Below are positions 10,530 through 21,639 of a stretch of 64,000 nt of DNA, one piece after another. The notes below the pieces were generated by a model, which saw nothing but the letters and a program-made list of their open reading frames with translations, did no database searches and was not told where the DNA came from. This DNA is from Notolepis coatsorum. Taxonomy: Eukaryota > Chordata > Actinopteri > Aulopiformes > Paralepididae. Position 1 is the first letter of the stretch; each line of letters starts with the position of its first letter. A program made the position numbers and the translations under genes. The DNA lies in the NCBI GenBank assembly GCA_963971535.1, contig OZ020598.1:95297315-95361314 (forward strand), written 5' to 3'.

Positions 10530-11065
10530 CAGACAGATCAGTCTTTAAGGAAGATTTTAAGTAACATGAAACAGTGATGATCTACTGATCAATTGTTGGG
10601 GAACACCCCTTAGGCCTACAGCTATACCTACAATGACAATTCAAGCCTTTTTACTTATTATTATTATTATTATTTTATTTAAATTTTTAGTTTTTTGGTT
10701 GGTTTCTTTTTTCTATTAATTTCTTATTTGTTTGCTGTTATTATTGTTGTTGTTGTTTGTTGTTTTTCTTGTGTGTGTGTGTGTGGGGACGGGTAGGGAT
10801 GGATGTTGGATGTGTGCCGGTCCGGGATCTATGCTGGTGCTCGCCCCTTTGTTTGTGTTTTTGTCTCTTGTTTTTTGTATGGGTGATGGGTAAAAAAAAA
10901 AAAAGTGTCAAGATTTGGAATATGCGTATGTAGATTTGTGTGGGTATGTACGTATGTAAGTATGGACAGGTGCAGTTGTGTATGTGTATGTGGGTACACT
11001 TACTATACCTAAATGTAAAATGTTTTTCATTGACACAATAAAGTATATAAAAAAAAAAAAAAAAA
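10530..11065 (+). other. LINE 3' UTR and poly(A) tail
   Basis: T/G-rich noncoding sequence with a (GT) run near 10771-10787, ending in AATAAAGTATAT and a run of about 18 A, next to the target duplication at 11066. Confidence 0.7.
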
Positions 11066-11355
11066 ACATTATTTTATTTAAGTGTATAGTACATTTCCTT
11101 TTACAGTTTTTATATTTTTCTGACATGGGGGCTCAACAATAAATGACAATCAGAAATGTCAAGTTGCATGTTATTCTAACCAGCTTAGTTCTGTTGCATT
11201 TCCAATTTATAACATACATTGATCAAATCGATCAAATCTTATCAATTCCCATCCCTAGTTATGAGTTGTGTGTTATTTCTATTATTTTGGCTGTGTTCTA
11301 GCCTGTTTTGATGTGTTCTTTTGTTCTACTAACTAATATCCCAAGGTCTTAACAT

Positions 11356-11745
11356 TAGGGCTGTCTTAAATGCTTCGAAGCTTCGAACGTTCGATTCGAT
11401 GGCACAAGCTTCGAACATTTAAAAAAAAATCGAAGTTCTAAAAAAAAACAAATATTTATTTTTTTTCCCCAAAACCGAGATGCTTCCAGCTGCAGCACGT
11501 CAAACCGCAGCGCTTACAAGCCCCGCGCTTACAAGCCCCGCACATAGCGACCCCTCGCTTCCATTGGCTGATTTTGGTCACGTGATTTGGGTCCCACCCA
11601 ATGGCTGAGGTCCCCCGCGCTTAGATACCCCTCGCTTCCATTGGCTGATTTGGGTCACGTGATTTGGGGACCCAATGGCTGAGGTCCTCCGGCCGCTCGC
11701 TTCCATTGGCTGATTTGGGTCACGTGATTTGTACAACCAAAACAT
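11356..11745 (-). mobile_element. Fragment of a ZBED-type hAT, left terminal part
   Basis: 11480-11745 is the reverse complement of the 5' region of the hAT at 22664-22820: both carry the tandem GGGGCTTGTAAGCGC units and the AGCCAATGGAAGC / CACGTGA blocks. Beyond it, 11356-11440 has a TCGAAGCTTCGAACGTTCGA palindrome that probably belongs to the element terminus. It carries no coding sequence. Confidence 0.65.
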
Positions 11746-11829
11746 TACGTGAAACTAAGTGAAGAAGAACAATAACAGATATAAAGTTTATAAACAAAAT
11801 GGGTGCATCTTTCAACACAGTCTTTGGGT

Positions 11830-12164
11830 AAAGGAGTAACCTTAGCCTCCTTCCATCTCTTTGGACATAGTCCCACTTGTATACATCTATTAATAATATG
11901 ACACTGCTGGACTTGCTATGATCGTAGCAGTAATTCTCAATAATTTACTATCCAAGTTGTCTGTGCCAGCTAACTTGCTGTCAGGTAGAGCCTGGAGTAA
12001 CCTTTCAATATCACTAACCTCAACCTATTGAAAATCAAATGTACACCCTTTATCTTTCATTATGCTATTCTTAATTATGTCATTTGATTTTGTATTGTTT
12101 GAGATGTGCATTCCCTGCCTGAGCTGAGTTTTCTTACTTGCATAAAAATCATTAAAATGGTTGG
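11830..12164 (-). pseudogene. LINE reverse transcriptase fragment, downstream half
   Basis: The minus-strand translation gives the region just before and into an RT domain: NHFNDFYASK, then DIERLLQALPDSKLAGTDNL and PKRWKEAKV. It has internal stops. It continues the LINE fragment at 21172-21603, and the two pieces are separated exactly by the BEL/Pao insertion, so they were one element before that event. Confidence 0.7.
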
Positions 12165-13488
12165 TGTAACTGAGGGGTACAATTCCCTGACTGTATGGTA
12201 TCATTAAACCACTACCGCTTTATGTACTTTAATTACTGGCCATACAGTACATGATATATAAATATGATGAACACTTCCCACAATGAATCGGTTCCACACA
12301 AAGTGGTAATTAAGTATTTATTGCAGCAAAAGGTACATAATATACTTCTCTATTTTACTTTGGATGCGCTTATAAGGCAAAGGAATGTGCGTAGGCAAAT
12401 CAATAATGAATGTCCATTCTCTGGTTACGCAGGAGGTAATTATACAACCTGAATCTTAGGGAATTATATCTATGGTACACTAGTAATATATAGCGGGAGA
12501 TACTGGAAGGGTCCCCCCGGTTGTAAGCCAGCAGGGGTAGAGGATCTGTCGGTAGTAGAGAGTCTGGTCAACGATGACTAAGGAGACTCCAAGTACAGGA
12601 GACGGTGCAATAGTCTCTTGATCCACAGACGAATACAGCTGTTCTCCGTAGACTGTAGCTCCACAGTGAAGAAAGCTAGCCGGCCTCAGGCTCTCTGAGG
12701 CGCAGACTCGACGTGGCTCCTCACAGGGTAAATCCCACACGTGTAGGCGTCGGCGATTCTCCGCTCCATAAATCACAGGACCAAAACAAATATAATCCAG
12801 CCGCAAAGGGCTATGTAGTCGTCGGGTAGATTAATCCAGTGTACATGTCCACACGGTTCTCGTCTAGGTCTCCTCGGGTGAAAGCGCCATGAAAGCAGCC
12901 CAGCCTGGATAAGCACTCTAGCTGGTACGAGGAAGCGTTGGTGATGCTGGTCACTGTAGAACTTTAGCCGCACGATACACTATACACAAATAGACTATTA
13001 CTGACTTAATAGAAATATGTCGCACTCGACGGTATAGCGCCAAACTCTGACAATTCAGTTATTAATTCGCACGCGGTCTCAATGCTCTATTTGGGGCCAA
13101 ACAGGCCATACTTCACCGCACGGAGTATCGTGGGTGAGGCTTCAACTTATTGGGTAACTCTACTTCTGTATTCACCTGCGCCATATTTATATGCACGGCG
13201 AACAATCTAGTGCCAACCTCATTTCTGTCTCGTATCCCTGGGCAAGGCCGGGCATGTACAGACATGTCTTGACGGTGGCCTTGAACCTGACTCTGGAGGC
13301 ATGGCCCTGGCGCCTGTGGACCGCTGTCCAATAGGAGAATGAAATATTATGGTCTGTACTAGGCTAAAGGGATATTCCGTGTATATGTACAAGGAATATA
13401 CAAGGGATATCAAACGATATACAAATACTATGCAATATATATCAATCAATAAATATATATATTCGGTTTAATCTGATCCTTTGTAACA
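12165..13488 (-). repeat. 3' LTR of the BEL/Pao element
   Basis: 1324 bp. Compared with the other LTR (19835-21166) it lacks about 10 bases near 12196, has 2 extra bases near 12560, and differs at four C/T positions. On the sense strand it starts TGTTACAAAGG and ends CAGTTACA. Short ORFs inside it are conserved between LTRs only because the LTRs are copies. Confidence 0.95.
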
Positions 13489-13499
13489 GCCGCCTCCTA
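13489..13499 (-). promoter_or_regulatory. Polypurine tract
   Basis: The sense strand reads TAGGAGGCGGC directly against the 3' LTR start, the position of the plus-strand primer in LTR elements. Confidence 0.65.
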
Positions 13500-13582
13500 A
13501 TTAGTCCCACCTAATTAGCTAAGCAGAGACAGATTAACCGCACTGTCCACTACTCAATGTCTGTTGTGAGGGGTCGGGCAGT

Positions 13583-16500
13583 TCACAAAGTCATGGGGTC
13601 ATGGTCGTCATCGATAGTATCGGGGAGCCTTGGCAGTTCTATTAGCCTCGCCACGGGTCGGGTGTAGATCCGTCCTTGGACGAGCACTTCGGCTGCTCGG
13701 ACCTTTCCGTCGGCACCGGTGATCACTTTGCTTACGCGGCCAGCCGGCCACATAGCTCGGGGTAGTGACTGGTCGATAATCATGACGACTGTTCCTTCTG
13801 TCAAATTGTCTCTCTCTTTCACCCATTTCTGGCGGGTCTGTAGAGACGGTAGATAGTGGAGTAGGAAGCTGTTCCAAAACTTGTCAGCCAATACTTGACT
13901 GTACCTCCACATTCTTCGGCCGTTCGCTTCTTCAGGCCTGTACATTGTCTGTGGTAGCGCGGGGTCCAGCCGCTCCATCAAGAGTGTGTTGGGGGTGACT
14001 GGGTCGACATCTGCTACATCACTTGAGACGTAACCGAGGGGCTTTGAGTTCAATACTCCCTCGATCTCCGTGAGGACTGTCATTAGGACTTCTTCCGCCA
14101 CGGTCTGGGCCCCAAGCATGGCGTACAGGGCTGTCTTTATTGAACGTACTTCTCGTTCCCAAGTTCCACCGAAGTGAGGTGCGTTCGGGGGATTAAACTG
14201 GAAGTCAATCTGGGATGGAGCGAGGTGGGTCTTAAGTTCTGGGCCCATAGCTTGGAAGCTATCTCTCAGCTCTCTTTCTCCGCCTTTGAAGTTTGTCCCG
14301 TGATCAGACAATAATATAGACGGTTTGCCTTTCCGCGATGTGAATCTTCGGAAGGCCATAAGGAATGAGTCTGTGCTCATGGTTGGAAGGAGTTATATAT
14401 GCATCGCTCGGGTGGTCATGCATTTGAATACAATACCCCACCGCTTCTCGGTTCCTCTTCCTTTCTTTATATACAGCGGGCCGAAACAGTCCATACCGGT
14501 GGAGTGAAAAGGCTTGTCGCCGAGTCGGAGGCGACAGGGAGGTAGGTCAGCCATCCGGGGTATACTGGGCTGCGCTCGCCACTTACGACAGTCTAGACAG
14601 GTTCGCTGGAAGCGCCGCACTGCTTCTCTCCCTTGCAGTATCCAATAACGACGTCTGATCTCCGCGAAGACTCTCTCTGCCCCGGCGTGATGCACATCCT
14701 CGTCGTATTTCTTTATGATCAGCTCTGTGACCTTGTGTCGGCTGTTTAAGACTATCGGGTACTTGACGTCATCCGGTAAGTCTGGAGCTCTCCGCAGACG
14801 ACCACCCACTCTGATGAGACCATGGGCGTCGCTCTCGGGGGCTAGGTGGAGCAGTCTGCTGTCTGATGGGACGGGCTTTGCTCCCTGTAGACAGTCTAGC
14901 TCATCGGGGAACGAGTCTCTCTGGGCTCGTTGTAGTAGAAGAAGTTCTGCTTCTTCGTAGTCAGCTGCTGTAATGTCAGTAGTGAGCTGAACCTCTGGGT
15001 GGTGCCACAGGAATGTCTTTAGCTGCGCACTCTCTAGGGTGAGGCAATCGTCTATGTCGGGGTCTGTGGAGACGAGTGTGTTCAATCCACAGAACATAGA
15101 TTTCTTGTTTTCGGCCTCCTCTTTACTCGCTTCCCGTGGGGTGGGTGTAGGCCACTCTTCTTCCGGGAGCTTGAGGAACTCTGGCCCGTCACTGTATAGG
15201 TTGTGACGGGTGAGGTCATCCAGGGACATTCCCCGGGTGATGACGTCAGCTGGGTTGTGTTTTGTGTCCACATACCTCCAGCTTGCTACTTCTGTTAAAT
15301 CTTGAATCTCTGTGACTCTGACTCCCACGAAGACCTTGTATCTGCACGAATCAGACCGGATCCATGTGAGTACTGTCGTGGAGTCTGACCACAAGATTGT
15401 TCTTTGCACCGGAATGGTGAGTTCACGTTGGATTAACGTGGCAAGTTGCGCTTCTGCTAGGGCTGCGCAGAGCTCTAGACGCGGGATAGATTGTTGCTTT
15501 CATGGGGCTATTCTTGAGCGAGCCAGGATGAAAGCAGTATGTATTTCTCCTCCCTCCTCTCAGGCACGCAAGTAGGCCACCGAACCGTAGGCTACTTCGG
15601 AGGCGTCGCTGAAGACGTGCAGGTCCATCTGGCACGTCTCCGGCCTCACTGTGGGTGGGAAGTAGCTGCGGCGTATGTTGACACCTGGGAGTGAGCTGAG
15701 TTCCGTCTCCCACTCTCTCCATGTGGATGCAAGGTGTTCGGGTATGGGGTCGTCCCAGCCCTGGTCCTTGTCCCATAACGCTCTTACAATCATCTTTGCC
15801 CTGGTGGTGTAAGGTAGAATACATCCCAACGGGTCATATTGTCTGGCGAGTGTTCTGTATACACTCCGTCTGGTGGTCGGTAGTGCAGTCGACCTTCCCT
15901 GCTCCTTGGTCAGGGGTGTGTGTTTATAATGGAGCGAGTCTGTTTTGAAGTGCCAGACTAGTCCTAATGTCATTTCTTGGGCTTCTCCTGGGATGGTCGC
16001 CATCCAGGTCTCGCTGCTTGCTGCCTTGTCCTCGGGGGAGAGGCTGCGCAATACTTGCGGGTCGCTGCTGGCCCACTGCCTGAGATCAAAGCCGCCTTTG
16101 ATCAGGGAGGCGCGGAGCTTGAGTAGAAGGGCCTCGGCTTCTTCTGGCGTCGAGACGCTTTGCAGACAGTTGTCCACGTAGAAACTATTTCCTACACTTT
16201 GTCGGACCTCTTCATCAGCTGCTGGGTCCTCTGCGACGTGTTTTTGCAGTGCAAACATAGCACAGCATGGGCTGCATGTGGTTCCGAAAGGGAGGACTTC
16301 CCATTGATAGATGGCTGGTTGCTCATCCCCGATCCTCTCTCTCCATAGGAACCGCAGCAGGGGCTTGTCCTCCTCCACTAGTCTCACCTGCAGGAACATC
16401 CCTTTGATGTCGCCGCTGATGGCCACCTTGTCTTGGCGGAAACGTAGTAACACGCCTAGTAGAGAGGGGCCGAGTGTTGGGCCGGGCAAGAGCTCTTTAT

Positions 16501-17938
16501 TCAGATTTTGTGATCCGATCTGGTAGCTGCAGTTGAACACAATACGATCCTTGCCGTTGTGGTGGACTTTGTGGTGCGGCACTTACCATGATTCGGTCGT
16601 CTGATCGGCCTCTTTAATGTCAATTTTCTTTATGTGTCCCGCTGTGATTAGCTTGTTAATCTCAGCGCGGTACACCGTCTCTTGAGCGGGGTCTCTGGCT
16701 AGGCGCCGCTCTGTGTTCAATAGATACCGCTCCGTCGCTTCTTTTGGGGCGTGGAAGGTAGGCATACCCTCTCGCCTCAGGAGTGGAGTTGCGTATCTCA
16801 TCACTCCGTTGACTTTGACTCTCTTTGTCCCCTGCTCGAGGAGGGCTATAGCGTAAATGTCTTCCTTGGAACGAATGTCTTTCTTTTCGTTCTTAAAGGG
16901 CATTGTCTCTAGTGTCCATAGCTTCTCGACATGCTGTAGGAGGGTGGTGTCTTCTTCTGTCACTCTGGAGTGGAGGCAGCTAGTGGCTGCTGTTCGGTTA
17001 AGAGACTTAGCGAGGGGGCCTTGTAATGTCCATCCTAGGCGGGTCTCGACTGCTGCAGGACAGCCTCTGGGCCCTGTGTGGACCCGGTCTATCGGGATGA
17101 TGAGGTCTGCATGGTCGGAGCCTATCAGCAGGGTCGGGGTGGCACCGTCTATGAGCGGTATAGGTAGTTGACGCAGGTGCACATATTTATCCATCAGCTT
17201 GGCGATGGGGTAGGTGTACTGCGACAGGCCTATTTCTTGGCTGGTGAAAGCGTTAGTAATCCTATACCGTCTCTCTGGCTGCCCGCTTGCTGCGATAGTG
17301 AAGGAGACATTCTCGCCCTTTATCGTCTTTAGATCTCTTCTTATTGTCCGAATCGTCATCTGGTTTTCGCTCCCCCGCAGCCCCAGCTGGGCCGCAGCGG
17401 ACGCGAGGAGAAGGGTCTTCTCTGACCCGTCGTCAAGGACGGCGTAAGCGTCCATGACCTTATCTTGGTAACTCAGTGTTACGCAGACCACCTTTAAGAG
17501 CACCCGGGCGCCCCCGCTGCTGGCGGGGTCAATGTACATAACACTTGCCTTTGTGCTGCTTGAGGGTGCAGGCTTTCTTCTGTTACTGTCGTGTAGGACA
17601 TCTAGGTGGGCTCCGTCACACCGACTACACCTCTTCTTTAAGCGGCAATCGGCTGCCATGTGACTGCGCGCACATCGGTAACAGCGTCGGTTGGACTTTA
17701 TCCATTGACTCACCTCGTCGGCGGTCATCTTCTTGAACGTGTCACATTGTGACAACCAGTGTTCCTTTTCGCAGTACGGGCACACCATCTTCCACTTCTC
17801 TTTCATCGAGGGGGTACTGTGGTTCTTGCTGCTCGGTACTGATTCTGATTGGTGCATGACGGTCACCAATCTGCGGCCATCGTTTGCTCTCCTAGGTCCC
17901 TCTCTGGAGCTTGGTGTGCTCCGCATGAACGTATCCAA
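13583..17938 (-). pseudogene. BEL/Pao pol: protease, RT, RNase H, integrase
   Basis: Four open pieces in one frame are split by stops. The first (16583-17938) has two Cys/His knuckles (CPYCEKEHWLSQC, CYRCARSHMAADC), then an aspartic protease of the A17 type with the AYAVLDDGSE active site, and the start of RT. The second (15560-16582) carries the RT palm with the YVDN box and the RNase H start (FSDASEVAYG). The third (14393-15409) has the end of RNase H, the integrase HHCC zinc domain (HH...CLDC) and the first integrase Asp (GMDCFGPL). The fourth (13583-14380) has the second Asp (SDHGTNF), the Glu region (GGTWEREVRSIK) and the C-terminal DUF5641-like domain. The stops are TAA at 16583, TGA at 15560 and TAA at 14393. 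All domains are present. Confidence 0.9.
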
Positions 17939-18008
17939 CCGTAGGCTGTTGACTTCTCTCGCGAGGAAGTCGGCTAGGTCTAGGAGGGATGGCTCGGGAC
18001 CGTTAGGA

Positions 18009-19766
18009 TCACGGTGGTCTCTTTGCCGCCTGAAGCTTCTCTAAAATCCTCTCGACATTAGAGTTCGCGTACAGTTCATGCATACCCTTTTCTCTTTGCG
18101 CCCCCAGCATCCCTACCAGGGATTGTACTTTGATAGACAGGTCATCTAGTGAGCGATTGTCTGTGGCTGGGGGTAGGCGGTCAATATGCCTTATCTCTTG
18201 TATTACGTAGTCCCATATGCGTCCATATCTTTGGTCGAGTGCTGCTAGAGCCGCTGTGTATGGGGTAGTAGAGGTGGCATAGGCCAGCGCTATATTGTGC
18301 GCTCGGGGCACCTTGAGGTGCTTCAGTAGGATAGCATACTTGTACGGTTCATCAGCTACATCGGACATCATTGTCTCTAAGCACATTCGTAGCTCCGTGT
18401 ACTGTGCTCTGTTCTCGTGGGTGAAGTCCGGAAACGTCGGTGTGCCAATGTATGATGCCATGGATGGCTGGCACATCGGTGAGCGTTGGAGGAGAGGCCT
18501 CCTAGGCGAGTCTCCTCTTATGCCTCTTGGTGGGCTGGTACCTGCTGGGTACCATGGCCCGCGTATCCAGGTGCTGTTCCTCGGGGCTGGTCATGCGTCA
18601 AGCTCACCCGTGAATTGAGTCGGGGGTCTGTAGCGCAGAGCCGCGGGGGTAGAGCCTGGGCTGTACTGGACCTCCTGGTCCTGTGGAGTACTGTGCTGCT
18701 GTCGGGCTTGACTCTCCTCCTCTCCCTCTTCTTCTTCCTCTGGCAGGTCCTCTAGATCCTGTAGTCGTCTATTTAGCCTCTCCGCGGTGTAGACCGTTTC
18801 TTCCTTGTAGCTGGGTCTCACTTGGACCGGTCGGGGAAGGGGTTCGGAGGGGGGTATAGGCTCTCTCTGGTGGTCGGGCTCAGGGTCGCTTGATCGGGTA
18901 GGGGAGGGTGCCCTTGACCCTTGTCTTGACGAGGCCCTGGAACCCCGTGCGGAGGGAGAGGGTGTTGCCCTGGTGATCAGCTGCTCCATTATCTGCGCTT
19001 GTAATCGGTCGCGCTCGGCTTCGCGCTTGGTGAGAGCGAGGTCGCGCTCTGCTTCTCTTTGGGCACCGGCAGCGGCGCGCTGGGCTTCGGCGGCGGCGCG
19101 CTGGGCTTCGGCCCGGTCCCTTACCATATTCTCTTCCGTCTGAAGGCGTCTAATCTCTAGACGTATACGATCTTCGTCGCTCCGTTGCTGCGCCTGAAGG
19201 CGTTCTCTTTCCATGGAAGAATGTTCGCGCTCACTAAGCGTCTGTGCTTGGAGTCGATCGCGCTCTGTTGAGGCTGCTAGGCTGGCGAGGAATGCCTGTG
19301 CCAGCATCTTGTCCGCCTCGCTGGGGGAAGACGCTGGTTGAGGTGATCCGCTCCTGGCAGTACTTGTTGGAGATCTGTTCTCCTGTGGCGAGTCCTGGAG
19401 ATCCATCTCCGGGGTGCTCTCCTCTTCTTGTAGTGGGTAGAGTTCCATCCCTGGAGGGCTGTCTTTCTCCTGGAGCTCTCCGGGGACTACTTCTTCGGTC
19501 TTGGCGGGGGGTAAAGTCATGTCAGGTCCCTCCTGGTCTCCACCGTGAGCTTGGTCAGTTACGTTAGAACCCACTAGGGCCTCTATTGGCGGGGTAGCCT
19601 GGTCGATAGGGTCGGACATAATTTTACTATCTACTTTTTCCGCGTTTACCGTCTGTAGAAAGCTAGGTAATATATTGGCAACGTAATCCTCTAAGTACTG
19701 AGGTGTCTGCCGTCTACGCTGCGGGCGATCTACTTTAGGAGAACCGTTTTGTGGAGTGTTCATCAT
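18009..19766 (-). pseudogene. BEL/Pao gag
   Basis: The likely start is the second Met, followed by NTPQNG. The N-terminal half is acidic and proline-rich. Residues ~170-270 are a long Ala/Glu/Arg/Gln coiled coil with repeated AEAQRAA units. A TGA at 18591-18593 interrupts the frame. The second part (18009-18476) is the conserved gag helical region (PEFPDF-like TFPDF, then LDQRYGR). The frame then changes near 18030, where the next frame continues as DLADFLAREV into pol. BEL gag and pol are often one frame, so the change is either damage or programmed shifting. Confidence 0.85.
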
Positions 19767-19815
19767 TGGCCATGTCAATATTAATACCACTATATTAATA
19801 TTACACTAGTTACCC

Positions 19816-19832
19816 TCCGGCTCGAAGGACCA
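19816..19832 (-). promoter_or_regulatory. Primer-binding site for tRNA-Tyr
   Basis: The plus strand reads TCCGGCTCGAAGGACCA. This equals the 3' end of vertebrate tRNA-Tyr including CCA, so the sense strand is fully complementary to that tRNA. It lies 2 bases inside the 5' LTR boundary. Confidence 0.85.
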
Positions 19833-19834
19833 AT

Positions 19835-21166
19835 TGTAACTGAGGGGTACAATTCCCTGACTGTATTGATAAGTATGGTATCATTAAACCACTACCGCTT
19901 TATGTACTTTAATTACTGGCCATACAGTACATGATATATAAATATGATGAACACTTCCCACAATGAATCGGTTCCACACAAAGTGGTAATTAAGTATTTA
20001 TTGCAGCAAAAGGTACATAATATACTTCTCTATTTTACTTTGGATGCGCTTATAAGGCAAAGGAATGTGCGTAGGCAAATCAATAATGAATGTCCATTCT
20101 CTGGTTACGCAGGAGGTAATTATACAACCTGAATCTTAGGGAATTATATCTATGGTACACTAGTAATATATAGCGGGAGATACTGGAAGGGTCCCCCCGG
20201 TTGTAAGCCAGCAGGGGTAGAGGATCTGTCGGTAGTAGAGTCTGGTCAATGATGACTAAGGAGACTCCAAGTACAGGAGACGGTGCAATAGTCTCTTGAT
20301 CCACAGACGAATACAGCTGTTCTCCGTAGACTGTAGCTCCACAGTGAAGAAAGCTAGCCGGCCTCAGGCTCTCTGAGGCGCAGACTCGACGTGGCTCCTC
20401 ACAGGGTAAATCCCACACGTGTAGGCGTTGGCGATTCTCCGCTCCATAAATCACAGGACCAAAACAAATATAATCCAGCCGCAAAGGGCTATGTAGTCGT
20501 CGGGTAGATTAATCCAGTGTACATGTCCACACGGTTCTCGTCTAGGTCTCCTCGGGTGAAAGCGCCATGAAAGCAGCCCAGCCTGGATAAGCACTCTAGC
20601 TGGTACGAGGAAGCGTTGGTGATGCTGGTCATTGTAGAACTTTAGCCGCACGATACACTATACACAAATAGACTATTACTGACTTAATAGAAATATGTCG
20701 CACTCGACGGTATAGCGCCAAACTCTGACAATTCAGTTATTAATTCGCACGCGGTCTCAATGCTCTATTTGGGGCCAAACAGGCCATACTTCACCGCACG
20801 GAGTATCGTGGGTGAGGCTTCAACTTATTGGGTAACTCTACTTCTGTATTCACCTGCGCCATATTTATATGCACGGTGAACAATCTAGTGCCAACCTCAT
20901 TTCTGTCTCGTATCCCTGGGCAAGGCCGGGCATGTACAGACATGTCTTGACGGTGGCCTTGAACCTGACTCTGGAGGCATGGCCCTGGCGCCTGTGGACC
21001 GCTGTCCAATAGGAGAATGAAATATTATGGTCTGTACTAGGCTAAAGGGATATTCCGTGTATATGTACAAGGAATATACAAGGGATATCAAACGATATAC
21101 AAATACTATGCAATATATATCAATCAATAAATATATATATTCGGTTTAATCTGATCCTTTGTAACA
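19835..21166 (-). repeat. 5' LTR of the BEL/Pao element
   Basis: 1332 bp, the partner of 12165-13488. At all four substitution sites this copy has T where the other has C on the plus strand. Three of the four are at CpG, which fits deamination. Confidence 0.95.
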
Positions 21167-21171
21167 GTTGG

Positions 21172-21603
21172 CAATATCACATGGTTTGGTTAGGACAATT
21201 CCATATGACTCAACAAAAGGTGTACAGACATTGGATTTTCTACCCATAATTTGATTTAAAACATTCCATAGATTTTTACCATCATTTCTCACATCATATA
21301 ACCATGGTTTAAAATATTCCCTTTTTCTCACCTTATTTAACTTTGTGACTTGATTACGTAAGGAACGGTACTTTTGTCTGTCATCTGCAGAACTGGAACA
21401 CACTGATGCTTTTTTGGCTACAGTATGTCTCTCTCATTCATTAAAATTCATTAAAAGCTACTATCTATCCATGGGGCTGATTTGTTTCTGACATAAATAA
21501 GTCCAGTGCAACCTCTGGGTCATCCTCACAACATACCTCCTCCCAGTTTATACCCAACATTTCATTAATAAAACCTTCTACATTAAAACTCTTATATGAC
21601 CGA
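21172..21603 (-). pseudogene. LINE fragment between endonuclease and RT, upstream half
   Basis: The minus-strand translation carries SYKSFNVEGFINEM and an ADDRQKYRSLRNQVTKLNK stretch with KREYF, typical of the linker between endonuclease and RT in CR1/jockey-group LINEs. There is a frame break near 21430. The sequence runs straight into 11830-12164 if the BEL element is removed. Confidence 0.7.
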
Positions 21604-21639
21604 GAGTGAAATTTCAGGGGAGCTCCGTAGTACAATATA

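Larger units (their letters stand above)
5057..11065 (+). mobile_element. L1-like LINE inserted in the hAT element
   Basis: An 11-bp direct repeat ACATTATTTTA flanks the insert (5046-5056 and 11066-11076). The right copy follows directly on a poly(A) tail after an AATAAA at about 11037-11042, as expected for target-primed reverse transcription. ORF2 fills 6.9-10.5 kb. The first 1.8 kb has no recognisable ORF1. It holds direct and inverted repeats and microsatellites, so the 5' part is rearranged, or the true 5' end lies further right. Confidence 0.75.
5012..11257. mobile_element. Nonautonomous hAT element split by a LINE
   Basis: The ends are inverted TAGGGATGGG (5012-5021) and CCCATCCCTA (11248-11257). 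They are flanked by the exact 8-bp direct repeat GTTATGAG at 5004-5011 and 11258-11265, the target duplication size of hAT elements. If the LINE insertion (5057-11065) is removed, about 240 bp remain, so this would be a small MITE with no coding capacity. The same first ten terminal bases occur at 46153, which suggests a related hAT group. Confidence 0.8.
12165..21166 (-). mobile_element. BEL/Pao LTR retrotransposon, complete but with broken ORFs
   Basis: The element is 9002 bp and lies on the minus strand. It has two LTRs, a 5-bp target duplication GTTGG (12160-12164 and 21167-21171), TG..CA ends, a primer-binding site next to the 5' LTR and a purine tract next to the 3' LTR. Gag, an aspartic protease, RT, RNase H and integrase are recognisable in BEL order, with no sign of an env. 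Coding is broken by in-frame stops and a frame change, while the LTRs are about 99.7% identical by eye. Insertion is therefore recent, and the copy may have been assembled by the proteins of an intact relative. Confidence 0.92.

Noticed and set aside
12264-13449. Short ORFs inside the BEL LTRs, repeated at 19944-21127
   Set aside because: They recur only because the LTRs are duplicates; no domain and no BEL precedent for LTR genes.
14393-16585. APOBEC-type hypermutation as the cause of BEL stop codons
   Set aside because: The stops at 16583 and 14393 are TAA where Tyr and Glu codons would be expected, which are not G-to-A changes at Trp codons.
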